NCBI RefSeq assembly: GCF_000423945.1
Contig: NZ_AUIY01000030.1
Location: forward strand, 1-44,138
Length of the DNA stretch: 44,138 nt
Direction of reading: 5' to 3'
Source of the DNA: Butyrivibrio sp. XPD2002
GTDB lineage: Bacteria; Bacillota; Clostridia; Lachnospirales; Lachnospiraceae
Below are positions 7,877 through 17,400 of this stretch, one piece after another. A program made the position numbers and the translations under genes. The notes beneath the pieces are model-generated. The model was not told the origin of the DNA. It ran no database searches and worked only from the letters and a program-made list of their open reading frames with translations. Each line of letters begins with the position of its first letter. Within the stretch, counting starts at the first letter, position 1.

Positions 7877-8898
7877 AGATATCCTCCAAGCGTTATCAGA
7901 CCGCTTATTGTAACGCAAATATAAAATGATATTGCTCTGCTGACCATATCCAGCTGCAGTGCAGCCTCATGTGTCATTATCTTTGAAAAGCCGTCTATCA
8001 TCAGATAGTCTGCTATTCCCATAGCTCCGGGAACCGGAACAAAGTTATAACCGATTGTTATGAGACACTGCTTTGAAAAAAGCGTAATAGCATCTCTCTT
8101 AAATCCGCCAAAGGACAGGTTCATAAACATCGGAATCGCTATCTGTGATGCTCTCTGCAGGACATTCCATATAAATGCTTTTATAAGGATATCACTTCTT
8201 CCCGCAAACATCTTCGCACAGTTACTGTAGTCCTTGTGAGCTTTATCAAGTCTTGCAAGTCTGTCTTCGCCGTGCCTTAAAAGTCTTTTATCCTTCAAAA
8301 ATACAACTACGCGCTTAAGAATACCAAAAACCTTGTCACTGTCCTTAAGCATGGTAAAGAACACCATAATAAGCAGGATAAGTACTACAAATCCAACCAT
8401 TATAAGCGCTCTTGGTGCCAATCCGAATTCCCTGAAAAAGTCGGGATTAAGGATTATCGCAACAATCCCCAGAAATCCGATTGCTGCGGTATACATCATA
8501 AGGTTCAGAATCAGCGTGGCAGATACCACTCCTCCGGGAATACCATCTTCATGCATAAAATATGCACTGGCAGGCTGTCCTCCAGTTGCTGAAGGAGTTA
8601 TCGCTGAAAAATAAACATCTGAGGTGCTATAGATAATACCGTTCCACAGATTCCTTTTATAGTTAATGCCGTTAAGGATCGAGCATATGGCAACCGCCTC
8701 AAAAAATACATATCCCGCGGCACATATTATAGCAACGATCAGATAGAACTTATTACCATCCGCTACCACTTCCAATAGCTTTGGCAAGGAAAGCGTCTTA
8801 CTCTCTCTAAGTATGGTACACACTGTCAAAGCGGCAAGAAGGACGGAAAATAGCATCCAAAATATTTTTTTGAAATTTGACTTTTTATCCTTAGCCAT
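7855..8898 (-). CDS. LPG-synthase transmembrane-region (flippase-like) membrane protein
   Basis: 347 aa with about eight hydrophobic segments, resembling the N-terminal flippase half of lysylphosphatidylglycerol synthase (MprF), the UPF0104/YbhN-type family. The C-terminal aminoacyl-transfer domain of MprF is absent, so it cannot modify lipid headgroups by that route. A family motif is seen around SAITPSATGGQPASAYFM, and the conserved PVPGAMG near the end. Lying between the L,D-transpeptidase and pssA, a role in lipid translocation is plausible but inferred. Start ATG 8898 has GGAAGG upstream; ATG-like start 8949 would overlap the previous gene. Confidence 0.8.
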   Translation of the reverse strand: MAKDKKSNFKKIFWMLFSVLLAALTVCTILRESKTLSLPKLLEVVADGNKFYLIVAIICAAGYVFFEAVAICSILNGINYKRNLWNGIIYSTSDVYFSAITPSATGGQPASAYFMHEDGIPGGVVSATLILNLMMYTAAIGFLGIVAIILNPDFFREFGLAPRALIMVGFVVLILLIMVFFTMLKDSDKVFGILKRVVVFLKDKRLLRHGEDRLARLDKAHKDYSNCAKMFAGRSDILIKAFIWNVLQRASQIAIPMFMNLSFGGFKRDAITLFSKQCLITIGYNFVPVPGAMGIADYLMIDGFSKIMTHEAALQLDMVSRAISFYICVTISGLITLGGYLWKKREN

Positions 8899-8923
8899 TC
8901 CAAAAAAACCTTCCCAAGTATTT

Positions 8924-10645
8924 TTAATTTTGTGGTGTCGTTTCGCCACCCTCTGAAGGAGCAGTGCTTTCGCCTGTAGCCCCCTCTCCGTTCACATTAT
9001 CCAAACTGTTTTCAGAAGGAGTCTCACCCTCTGTGGAAGCAGCTTCTCCTGCGCCTGTATTTTCTTCTGGTGTAGTACTTTCTCCCGAAGAAGTATTTTC
9101 TTCGGTAGTCTGATTCTCCTCAGAAGTATTATTTTCTGTAGAAGCCTCAGAATCAGTTCCGGCTACTTTACCATTGATAACAGGGCGCTTTTCAACCTTC
9201 ACCTCACCTGTTTTGGGATCTGTCACTTCGACCTCCACAACAGGCACGGGAGATGTAAGTCCTCCGTATACGAGAACTGCTTCGCCCTTGGAAACCAAAT
9301 CATATATTTTTTCGGCTTTTTCTGTGGGAAGATTAATACATCCGTGGGATCCGTTCAGAATATAGTCATATCCACCGAACTTGGATCTCCAGCTGGCATC
9401 ATGCATTCCTACATTTCCATTAAAGGGCATCCAGTATTTAACAGGAGAAGAATAGTTCTCACCTACAAGTGTAGCATCTCTCTCCTTATAGGTAATTCCG
9501 TAGGTTCCCACTGGAGTCACTCTGGACTTGTTAACACAGCCTGATACGAAATCGGAATCCTCTACGACCTGTCCATCCTGGTAAACCCAGAGATGCTGCG
9601 CTGTAAGGTCGATCTCCACATAGGAGGTGCCGTAGTCCTGCTCACCATAGGCTGCCGCAGTTCCGAAATACACGGGAACGCGGGTACCCTTATCGCCATT
9701 TTTAATAGCTGCGATAAGCTCAGAAGTCTCTGTACTTCTGTCCATCCACCAACCGTAATCTCCGCCGGAAACAGTCACTTCCTCACCGCTGTGGGAAATG
9801 ATGGTCCTGGTCTTACCGAAGGTGTCATACTGCCTTGCAATACTGTTTACAAAGTCCTTAACCTTTTCCTCATCAAGGCTGACCTCTGTCCCGTTTATGG
9901 TACACCACTCTCTTATCTTTGTGCCATCCACAACAACGGTATCAGCGCCAAATTCGTAGACAATATTGGCTTTGCAGAAGTTATTAAGGTTATCACACAG
10001 AGCTGTCATCTCCGGATTATCTGAAAACAGCTCCGGTGCTTTATAGCATTCATCGTCAAGTGTAACCTCAGGCTCTAAGACATCTATTGCAGAGCATATC
10101 TTCTCCACAACGATATCTCTTATGGGAGACTGACCATAATCCTCGGGAACAATATAGAAGCCGTCCTCTCCGGACTCCTCGGATACGTATGCATCAACTG
10201 GCTCCTTAATATTTTCAGGAGAAAAATATGCCAGGGAGTCTATCTTGTTCTCTACTGTTTCCTTTGAATACACTACGATATTATCTGTCGTAAGATGAGT
10301 GTCCTTGAACAGATATGCAGGCCACAAAAGAGGATTCTGCTCTTTTAATGCTCTGTCAAACTGTCCGTCCATTCGAAGTGAAAGATTTATATCGTTCGCA
10401 GAAATAGTCTCTGTGATATCTCCCCTTCCCTTGATGGTAAGGACGTATTTCATCAGTCCGTCAGTTACTTCCGTCTCAATTTCCTTTGCCGTCATCTTAT
10501 ATGCCGGAATATCATTCACGTAGACATTAAATGCAAAATGACTCATGAAATAAATCGATACTCCCATATAGAAGAGCAAAAATATAATAAATGTTATTCC
10601 CAGGATGATTCCTGCTATGCTTCGTTTAGCTTTTGTCCTACTCAT
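8924..10645 (-). CDS. L,D-transpeptidase (YkuD) with peptidoglycan-binding domain
   Basis: 573 aa. One N-terminal membrane anchor (about 12-38) is followed by an extracytoplasmic peptidoglycan-binding-type domain, then a YkuD catalytic domain with the SHGCINLP motif (H434, C436). Such enzymes make 3-3 crosslinks in peptidoglycan or attach proteins to it; the DAP-type MurE in this window fits. The last 80 residues are a disordered tail of S, T, E, G and P, unusual as a C-terminal end and perhaps a wall spacer. The ribosome binding site is weak (GAGAC). Confidence 0.9.
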   Translation of the reverse strand: MSRTKAKRSIAGIILGITFIIFLLFYMGVSIYFMSHFAFNVYVNDIPAYKMTAKEIETEVTDGLMKYVLTIKGRGDITETISANDINLSLRMDGQFDRALKEQNPLLWPAYLFKDTHLTTDNIVVYSKETVENKIDSLAYFSPENIKEPVDAYVSEESGEDGFYIVPEDYGQSPIRDIVVEKICSAIDVLEPEVTLDDECYKAPELFSDNPEMTALCDNLNNFCKANIVYEFGADTVVVDGTKIREWCTINGTEVSLDEEKVKDFVNSIARQYDTFGKTRTIISHSGEEVTVSGGDYGWWMDRSTETSELIAAIKNGDKGTRVPVYFGTAAAYGEQDYGTSYVEIDLTAQHLWVYQDGQVVEDSDFVSGCVNKSRVTPVGTYGITYKERDATLVGENYSSPVKYWMPFNGNVGMHDASWRSKFGGYDYILNGSHGCINLPTEKAEKIYDLVSKGEAVLVYGGLTSPVPVVEVEVTDPKTGEVKVEKRPVINGKVAGTDSEASTENNTSEENQTTEENTSSGESTTPEENTGAGEAASTEGETPSENSLDNVNGEGATGESTAPSEGGETTPQN

Positions 10646-10696
10646 ATTGTCTCATAATGCGAATTAAGAAATAACATCCGCACCCCTCATTAAAAT

Positions 10697-10726
10697 GTCT
10701 GCCATAAATACACTAAGTATCCATGG
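10697..10726 (-). terminator. Hairpin after def
   Basis: CTGCCAT / ATGGCAG inverted repeat 20 bp downstream of the def stop, followed on the minus strand by ACATTTTAA. A weak terminator; it separates def from the L,D-transpeptidase transcript. Confidence 0.5.
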
Positions 10727-10746
10727 CAGTTAAATATCTTATATAA

Positions 10747-11241
10747 TTATTCCTCTTCTGAAGGCTGCTGTAAATCTTCGTTATTTACAAGATCGCCTTC
10801 AACCTTCTCGACATACATATGTCCGTCGAGATGATCGCATTCGTGGCAAATAGCTCTTGCAAGAAGCTCTGTTCCTTCAAGCTCGAAGGGCTTCATATCA
10901 ATATCAAAAGCTCTAACCTTAACATAATTAGGTCTTGTCACAACGCCGGATTTGCCGGGAAGTGAAAGACATCCCTCATAACCTGTCTGCTCTCCTGATG
11001 TCTCAAGGATCACAGGGTTTATTAAAAGATGAGGATCGTCACACTCAGGTGAACAATCAATAACAACTATTCTCTTCAAAACTCCAACCTGGGGAGCAGC
11101 GAGTCCAACGCCGTTAGCGTCATACATTGTCTCAAACATATCATCTATAAGCTCGCGGATCCTGGGAGTTACTTCCTTAACTTCCTTGCAGGGACGTGCA
11201 AGTACATCATCACCATATTCTCTGATTTCTCTAAGTGCCAT
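10747..11241 (-). CDS. def: Peptide deformylase
   Basis: Metalloenzyme that removes the formyl group from new proteins. 164 aa with all three motifs: GVGLAAPQVG, EGCLSLPG (metal-ligand Cys) and HECDHLDG (two metal-ligand His and the catalytic Glu). ATG 11241 (MALREIREYGDD) is the family start and has AAAGG upstream; the TTG/ATG extension to 11265 is not needed. It lies 67 bp after priA, as in many Firmicutes priA-def(-fmt) clusters; fmt is not present here. Confidence 0.95.
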   Translation of the reverse strand: MALREIREYGDDVLARPCKEVKEVTPRIRELIDDMFETMYDANGVGLAAPQVGVLKRIVVIDCSPECDDPHLLINPVILETSGEQTGYEGCLSLPGKSGVVTRPNYVKVRAFDIDMKPFELEGTELLARAICHECDHLDGHMYVEKVEGDLVNNEDLQQPSEEE

Positions 11242-11308
11242 TACTATTACCTTTCTATTGTGCAAAACTAAACATGTACATTTCAGTATATCACAATTTA
11301 ATCAAACT

Positions 11309-13573
11309 TTACATGAAGTTCATGGGATCAAAATCAAACTGAACCTGAATCTGCCTTGTAATCCCCCTGCTTTCCCATTCATCCAAAATATTTTCAAGGG
11401 CATCCTTTATTTTTGTCAAAACATCAAAATCCGCATTTTTCACATAGATGACCATTCTGTAAACATCGTTTATCTTACTTATGGCGGCCATTGCAGGACC
11501 GATAATGATCGTATCCTCAATGCGCATTCTGTCGATGTATGCCCTTAGCTGATTGGCCTTTTCCTTACCAAAGTTCTCATCCTTGGCCCATATCTGGATA
11601 GCAAGCATATGAGCTGCCGGCGGATACCTGAGAAGGCTCCTGTAGGATATTTCCTCCTCGTAAAAGGCCTTATAATCCTGCTCCGCAGCGCTGATTATCG
11701 CATAGTTATCCGGCTGATAGGTCTGGATGACAACGTTCCCGGGGTGTGTTCCTCTTCCCGCTCTTCCCGCGGCCTGTGTCAGCAGCTGGAAGGTGCGCTC
11801 TCCGGCTCTGTAATCCCCTGCATTGAGGGACATATCAGCTGCCAGAATTCCAACAAGAGTAACATTAGGAAAATCGTGCCCTTTTACTATCATCTGCGTG
11901 CCCACAAGCACATCCGCCTCTTCGGAAGCAAAGGCAGAGAGTATCTTTTCATAACTGCCCTTGGTCCTTGTGGTATCAGCGTCCATCCTGAGCACCCTGG
12001 CCTTAGGAAAAATCTTGTTTACCTCTTTTTCTATCTGCTGTGTTCCCGCTCTGAAGGCTGAAACGTATCTTGAGCCGCACTCAGGGCAGGTTCTTGATAT
12101 GGGCTGTGTATAGCCGCAGTAATGGCACACCAGCATACCACCTCTGTGCTCCGACATTGAGACGTCGCAGTGGGGGCACTTAAACACATATCCGCAGGAT
12201 CTGCAGGACACGAAGCCAGCAAGCCCTCTTCTGTTTATGAAAAGCATGGCCTGATGACCGGTATCTAAAGTCTCCTGCATTTTTTCCTGAAGGCTTCTGC
12301 TAAATATCGAGCGGTTACCTGAGCGAAGCTCCTCCCTGAGGTCAGCAATCTCAACCTCCGGCAGTGTTCCTCCCGTAAGTCTTCTGTTTAATTCAAAGAG
12401 CTTGTATTCGCCATTCTTTGCCCTGTAATAGGCTTCAAGTGAGGGTGTCGCTGAACCAAGAACCACACTTGCTCCGCCCGGAACAAGCTTTGCAAGCTCT
12501 ATGGCCGTCTCCCTTGCGTGGTACTTGGGCATGGTCTCACTTTTGTATGAGGTCTCATGCTCCTCGTCTATGATAATAAGTCCCACATTGGGAAAAGGCG
12601 TAAACAGCGCAGATCTCGGTCCGATGATAATGTCTATATCACCTTCCTTAGCGCGCTGCGCCTGGTCGTACTTTTCTCCGGGAGACAGTGTGGAGTTCAT
12701 AACCGAAACCCTCTCCCCGAAGTGTCTGTAAAACCTCATAAGGGTCTGATAGGTGAGTGCTATCTCAGGGATAAGCACAATGGCCTGTTTTCCCCTTGAG
12801 ATAATGGCATCTATCATCTCTATGTAAACCTCGGTCTTACCGCTTCCCGTGATTCCGTGAATGAGGTAAGTTCCGCGTTTTCCGGCATCGTAATCCGCTA
12901 TGACTTCATCCGCGATGCGCTGCTGCTCGGGGCTTAAGGTGATATCCTTTTTATGGACATTAACATCACCCACAGGATTCCTGTAGTATTCCTCACTGTC
13001 AACAGCTATCACGTTCTTATCTGAAAGTGCCCTTATTACAGCTGCATTTACATTAAGCTTACCTGTGACAAGCTCGTAGGGAATCCTCTCTGAGGGGTTC
13101 TCCAAAAGGGCCTCTAAGAGCCTTCCTCTTGCCACCTGATGCTTTTTTACGCAGTTTTCATAAAAGGCTCTGGCCTCAGTCTCATCCATCATGAGCCTTA
13201 TATATCTGTGTACCAGGGTCTTGGACTTCTTCCTTACGGGGATGACCGTCCTTAGCGCATTTATCATGGTTGAGCCGTAGCTCTCCCTCATCCAGGCAGC
13301 CAGCTGAACCATGATACCCTCGGCAGACATCTCACCCTCTGTGATATCAAGGATTTCCTTGGTCTTGGCCGGGTCGAACTCAGGCCTGTCAGTGATTCCG
13401 ATAACATAGCCCTGCCTTACGGTGTTTCCCTTTCCAAATGGAATGCTGACGCAGCTCCCCGGGCGGATTCTGTCCTTTAACCTCTCAGGGATTATGTATT
13501 GAAAAGGTCTGTCCACTTTCTCGTGGGAGATATCGATTATTATGTTTGCAAAAGATAAGCTCCCTTTTTCCAT
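11309..13573 (-). CDS. priA: Primosomal protein N' (replication restart helicase)
   Basis: 754-aa 3'-to-5' superfamily 2 helicase that reloads the replisome at stalled forks. It shows the N-terminal DNA-binding domain (SFANIIIDISHEKVDRPFQY), Walker A GSGKTE, DEEH box IIDEEHE, eight zinc-ligand cysteines (CRSC, CPHC, CHYC, CPEC) and the conserved GTQMIVKGHDFPNVTLVGIL block. The ATG overlaps the murE stop by one base (TGATG), so translation is coupled. Confidence 0.96.
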   Translation of the reverse strand: MEKGSLSFANIIIDISHEKVDRPFQYIIPERLKDRIRPGSCVSIPFGKGNTVRQGYVIGITDRPEFDPAKTKEILDITEGEMSAEGIMVQLAAWMRESYGSTMINALRTVIPVRKKSKTLVHRYIRLMMDETEARAFYENCVKKHQVARGRLLEALLENPSERIPYELVTGKLNVNAAVIRALSDKNVIAVDSEEYYRNPVGDVNVHKKDITLSPEQQRIADEVIADYDAGKRGTYLIHGITGSGKTEVYIEMIDAIISRGKQAIVLIPEIALTYQTLMRFYRHFGERVSVMNSTLSPGEKYDQAQRAKEGDIDIIIGPRSALFTPFPNVGLIIIDEEHETSYKSETMPKYHARETAIELAKLVPGGASVVLGSATPSLEAYYRAKNGEYKLFELNRRLTGGTLPEVEIADLREELRSGNRSIFSRSLQEKMQETLDTGHQAMLFINRRGLAGFVSCRSCGYVFKCPHCDVSMSEHRGGMLVCHYCGYTQPISRTCPECGSRYVSAFRAGTQQIEKEVNKIFPKARVLRMDADTTRTKGSYEKILSAFASEEADVLVGTQMIVKGHDFPNVTLVGILAADMSLNAGDYRAGERTFQLLTQAAGRAGRGTHPGNVVIQTYQPDNYAIISAAEQDYKAFYEEEISYRSLLRYPPAAHMLAIQIWAKDENFGKEKANQLRAYIDRMRIEDTIIIGPAMAAISKINDVYRMVIYVKNADFDVLTKIKDALENILDEWESRGITRQIQVQFDFDPMNFM

Positions 13574-15069
13574 CAAGCCTTTTCCTGTATCTCCTTCAAA
13601 ATCTCCTGAATGAGCACTCTCTCATCCATGGGATATTTAACTCCCTTGATTTCCTGATAGTCCTCGTGTCCTTTACCTGCAAGAACTATGATATCGCCCT
13701 GCTCGCCGTGCTCGATGGCATAGCGGATGGCTTCCTTTCTGTCCTCAATCTTGATGTACTCGCCATCAGTCTTCTTCATACCTGTCTCGATATCGTTCAT
13801 GATATCAGCAGGCTCCTCGAATCTCGGATTGTCAGATGTGATGATCGTGAAATCCGCAAGCTTACCGGAAACCTCACCCATCTCGAATCTTCTGAGCTTG
13901 GAGCGGTTACCGCCACAGCCAAATACGCTGACAAGTCTTGTGGGATGGTAGTCACGAAGAGTGCTAAGGAGACTCTTAAGTGCCATCGCATTGTGAGCGT
14001 AGTCGATCATAAGTGTGAACTCGTCTGAAACCTTCACCATCTCGATTCTGCCCTTTACGTGAGCCTTCTTAAGAGCTTCAGCGATCACATCCTCCTTGCA
14101 GCCAAGGTGCTTGGCAACATCAATTGCACAGAGTGCGTTGTAAACGCTGAATCTTCCTGGTGTGGGAACCTGTGCATGCATCTGAATAGCACCCTCAGTA
14201 TCAAACATAACTCCAAGTTCACCGGGCTTATGAAGGTATGCAAGGTTGATCGCACGAAGGTCAGCCTGATCTGAGAAGCCATAGGTTGTAAGCTCACAGG
14301 TATGTCCCTCAGTAACGTCCTCTACGTGGGGATCATCCGCATTGGCAATACCTACTCTACACTGCTTGAAAAGAAGTCCCTTGCAGTGCATGTAGTCATC
14401 GAAGTCCTTGTGCTCTCCGGGGCCGATGTGATCAGGCTCAATATTAGTAAAGACACCAATGTCATAAACGAATCCCTGACTTCTGTGAAGCATAAGAGCC
14501 TGTGAAGACACCTCCATGACAACTGTGTCACATCCTGCATCAACCATTTTTCTCATATATTCCTGAAGATCGTATGACTCAGGTGTGGTGTTCTCAGCGT
14601 GAATGTGTTCATCGCCGATGATAACCTCGATGGTTCCGATAAGTCCGCACTTGTGTCCGGCGTCCTCGAGCATATTTCTGATAAGGTAAGTAGTTGTGGT
14701 CTTACCCTTTGTTCCTGTGATACCTACAGTCTTAAGGCTCTCAGCGGGGTTACCGAACCACTCTGCTGAGATGAAAGCCATGGCATATCTGGTGCTCTCA
14801 ACTTTGACTACTACAGTCGATGTTCCCTCGGGAAGCTCCACATCCTTCTCTACTACTATAGCTGCAGCACCCTTTTCAGCGGCTTCCTTAGCTGCAGAAT
14901 GTCCATCGAAGTTCATACCCTCTATACAGATAAAAAGGCATCCCTCGGTAATCTTTCTGTTGTCCTTTACAACCTCGGTAATCTCTACAGATGCTACATC
15001 TGCCTTAGTCCCTGAATTACCGACAGTTGCGTCATAATCAAGTTTTTTAAGCAGGTTTTCCAGTTTCAT
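13573..15069 (-). CDS. murE: UDP-MurNAc-tripeptide ligase
   Basis: Cytoplasmic Mur ligase of 498 aa that adds the third amino acid of the peptidoglycan stem. ATP loop GTKGKTTTT, substrate motif NTTPES and the C-terminal SDNPR motif are seen. DNPR is the signature for meso-diaminopimelate rather than lysine, so the wall is DAP type. ATG is preceded by GGAGAAAGAGGAA. It is the first gene of a murE-priA-def run. Other division-and-cell-wall genes are not adjacent. Confidence 0.95.
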   Translation of the reverse strand: MKLENLLKKLDYDATVGNSGTKADVASVEITEVVKDNRKITEGCLFICIEGMNFDGHSAAKEAAEKGAAAIVVEKDVELPEGTSTVVVKVESTRYAMAFISAEWFGNPAESLKTVGITGTKGKTTTTYLIRNMLEDAGHKCGLIGTIEVIIGDEHIHAENTTPESYDLQEYMRKMVDAGCDTVVMEVSSQALMLHRSQGFVYDIGVFTNIEPDHIGPGEHKDFDDYMHCKGLLFKQCRVGIANADDPHVEDVTEGHTCELTTYGFSDQADLRAINLAYLHKPGELGVMFDTEGAIQMHAQVPTPGRFSVYNALCAIDVAKHLGCKEDVIAEALKKAHVKGRIEMVKVSDEFTLMIDYAHNAMALKSLLSTLRDYHPTRLVSVFGCGGNRSKLRRFEMGEVSGKLADFTIITSDNPRFEEPADIMNDIETGMKKTDGEYIKIEDRKEAIRYAIEHGEQGDIIVLAGKGHEDYQEIKGVKYPMDERVLIQEILKEIQEKA

Positions 15070-15184
15070 TTCCTCTTTCTCCTCTTTTATAAAATTTTTC
15101 TTAATAAATTCATAAATAAATCTACTGTTTTTCTTAAGTATTTGAACACAAACAGTTCACATTTAGAATGTATATTATAACCAA

Positions 15185-15206
15185 GATAGTTGATGAACTA
15201 ACTATC
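15185..15206. promoter_or_regulatory. Inverted repeat upstream of murE
   Basis: GATAGTT / AACTATC with an 8-nt centre, about 120 bp before the murE start. A TATAAT-like box (minus strand, around 15174-15180) follows it, so it may be an operator at the murE promoter. No good -35 box was seen. Confidence 0.4.
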
Positions 15207-15219
15207 TCCCCCTCATAAG

Positions 15220-15264
15220 AAACCGCAGACACACGCTTCCCAAAGAGCGTGTGTTTTGTGGTTT
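15220..15264 (-). terminator. Strong hairpin at the end of recJ
   Basis: An 18-bp imperfect stem containing ACACGCT/AGCGTGT directly abuts the recJ stop. On the minus strand no long T tract follows, so it may be a weak terminator or a transcript-stabilising hairpin. Confidence 0.55.
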
Positions 15265-17048
15265 TATGGAAGAAAATCTTTCAAAACTATCTGAATGCTC
15301 TCTTCGCCTCTGAATTCATTTATCTTGGGCTGATACGCAATCTTAACTACCATTTTATCATGAAATCCTCCATTATATAGCTTTTCTCTCTGACTGACTC
15401 CAAAATTATTATCAAGAAATTCATTCCATCTATCAAAGAGACTTCCAAATACCATCATATCAAGACTTTGTCCCTCAGGATCTTTTACTACTATCTTTGC
15501 CACGTTGGCATTTTTACCCATGATTCTACCTTTAACAAGTTCAACATCCCTTGCTGCAAATACAGGCTCAGGATTGCCCTGTCCAAAGGGTTCAAGGGTC
15601 TTTAGCTCCTTAAGAAGTCCCATTGAGACATATCTTAAAGGAAGCTCCATATCAAGACGGATAATCTCAACAAAGTCATCCGCTGTAAGCTTACTGTTGG
15701 CATTAAGAGCATCCCTGAAGGCTTCGAGGTTATCCTTGGGGAGTGAAAATCCGGCTGCCATCTTATGTCCGCCGTACTTGGTCATAAGTTCTCTACATTC
15801 ACTTAAGGCATCAAACATGTGATAGCTCTCAATTGAACGACCTGAGCCCTTAATCAGGCCTTCTCCTGCATCTGTAATTACAAACACAGGGTGATTAAAC
15901 TCTTCTCTTATCTTACCTGCAATAATTCCCGCAAGGGATTCGTGAAGCTCTGGCATGTAAATAACAAGGACATCCGGAAGCTCATCTCCATAGCCATCCA
16001 GAATCTCCATCGCCTCATCCTTACCCTGCTGGGTCATATTCTTACGTTCATCATTTAACTGCTTAAGCTCCAGAGCTATTCTGGCTGCTTTATTTGAATT
16101 AGTCTCTGTTAAAAGCTCAAGCCCTCTCATGGCAGTATCAAGTCTTCCCGTCGCATTAAGGCAGGGTCCTATTACAAATCCATAAATATAGCAGCTAACC
16201 TTATCCGGCTCAATCTCGTTAACCATAAGAAGCGCTCTTACTCCGGGATTCTCAGTCCTTGAGATACACTCAAAGGACTTCTTCACAATAACTCTGTTTT
16301 CATCCTTAAGGGGCATTACGTCACAAACTGTAGCCCATCCCGCAAAGATGGTCATCTCATCAAAGAATCTCTCAAGCGCTGTATCCTTCTTAAGTCCCAT
16401 CTTCTCTGTGAGCACCTGGATAAACTTAAACGCAACCATGGCTCCACAGATCTCATGATAGGGATACTCATCATCCCTGCGCTTGGGATCAACAACCGCA
16501 TCAGCAGGAGGAAGAATCATCTTCTCCTTATCCACCTCACTGTAGCTAACCTCATGGTGGTCAGTAACTATTACAGTCATTCCCAGCTCTTTTGCGTGAG
16601 CAATCTGCTCTATCGCTGCAATACCGTTATCACAGGTTATAATGGTCTTCTTACCATCAGCATGAGCCTTATCTACGAGGTTGATACTAAGACCATAGCC
16701 GTCAGTAATTCTATGAGGCAGAACCACATCAACATTACCGCCACAGAGCTTAATTCCGGACAGCAAAATATAGGATGAACAAATTCCATCCACGTCATAG
16801 TCACCGATAACTCGTATGGGATCTCCCGCTTCTATTCGCTGCTTCATGATATCTGCAGCCAAATCTATATCTTTGAGCAAATGAGGGTTATGAAGATACT
16901 TCTCATCTGCCTTGAGGTACATTTCAATATCTTCATCCGTAACTACGTCCCTATTTCTAAGAATCCTTGCTGTAATAGGCGAAATCCCGTGTTCCTTTGC
17001 TATTTTCTGAAAATCCGCGCCTTTAGCTATTACTAACCACTTAGCCAT
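15264..17048 (-). CDS. recJ: Single-stranded-DNA-specific exonuclease RecJ
   Basis: 594-aa DHH-family 5'-to-3' exonuclease acting in recombination repair and mismatch repair. Metal-binding motifs seen are DYDVDG, the DHHE motif (VTDHHEVSY), and the DHHA1-domain GSGRSIESYHMFDAL region followed by GGHKMAAGF. The C-terminal OB-type domain is present. ATG is preceded by AGAGG at proper spacing. It stands alone, with a long inverted repeat 100 bp upstream. Confidence 0.95.
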   Translation of the reverse strand: MAKWLVIAKGADFQKIAKEHGISPITARILRNRDVVTDEDIEMYLKADEKYLHNPHLLKDIDLAADIMKQRIEAGDPIRVIGDYDVDGICSSYILLSGIKLCGGNVDVVLPHRITDGYGLSINLVDKAHADGKKTIITCDNGIAAIEQIAHAKELGMTVIVTDHHEVSYSEVDKEKMILPPADAVVDPKRRDDEYPYHEICGAMVAFKFIQVLTEKMGLKKDTALERFFDEMTIFAGWATVCDVMPLKDENRVIVKKSFECISRTENPGVRALLMVNEIEPDKVSCYIYGFVIGPCLNATGRLDTAMRGLELLTETNSNKAARIALELKQLNDERKNMTQQGKDEAMEILDGYGDELPDVLVIYMPELHESLAGIIAGKIREEFNHPVFVITDAGEGLIKGSGRSIESYHMFDALSECRELMTKYGGHKMAAGFSLPKDNLEAFRDALNANSKLTADDFVEIIRLDMELPLRYVSMGLLKELKTLEPFGQGNPEPVFAARDVELVKGRIMGKNANVAKIVVKDPEGQSLDMMVFGSLFDRWNEFLDNNFGVSQREKLYNGGFHDKMVVKIAYQPKINEFRGEESIQIVLKDFLP

Positions 17049-17147
17049 TTATAACCTCTTAAATCATTATTTCTTTTATATCCTACAATATAAACTTTGT
17101 AATGAATATTGTTGTAGTCATTGTATTCTACATCCACAACGTTTCGG

Positions 17148-17350
17148 TAGGAATAAAAGGTCTGGGGCTCAGGTGCTAAGGCAAAAATATATAATACTTT
17201 GCGAGATTTAAACCACGGAGGTGAGACCAACAATCTCAAGTGCCATTGCACGCAGAGATTATGCTTTGGGCTCACCGGAGTTCTTGGTTTAACACGAGCA
17301 AATATTATATATTTTGCCGTTTCACCTGAGCCCCAGACCTTCTATCCCTA
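17148..17350. repeat. Near-complete 200-nt inverted repeat (fold-back element)
   Basis: The gene-free interval between recJ and secDF folds on itself over almost its whole length. Matched pairs: AAGGTCTGGGGCTCAGGTG (17157-17175) with 17323-17341, a perfect 19 bp; GGCAAAAATATATAATA (17180-17196) with 17303-17318; TTAAACCA (17208-17215) with 17285-17292; GGTGAGaCC (17220-17228) with 17268-17276; AATCTC with GAGATT (17232-17237 / 17255-17260); apex GTGC-CATT-GCAC (17240-17251). The outer ends TAGGAATAAAAGG / CCTTCTATCCCTA also pair. It carries no gene. It may be a miniature inverted-repeat element or a structured RNA. Confidence 0.85.
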
Positions 17351-17386
17351 AAAAAATTATGGGCTGCCACATTACTGTGACAGCCC
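17350..17386 (-). terminator. Terminator of secDF
   Basis: Stem GGGCTG-CACA / TGTG-CAGCCC with a bulge (17361-17386), followed on the minus strand by ATAATTTTTTT. A classical intrinsic terminator 15 bp after the secDF stop. Confidence 0.85.
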
Positions 17387-17400
17387 CTCATCATCTTGAT

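Noticed and set aside
17148..17350. A known riboswitch or T-box before recJ
   Set aside because: No T-box sequence, specifier loop or SAM/TPP-type core was recognised; the two halves are simple complements of each other.
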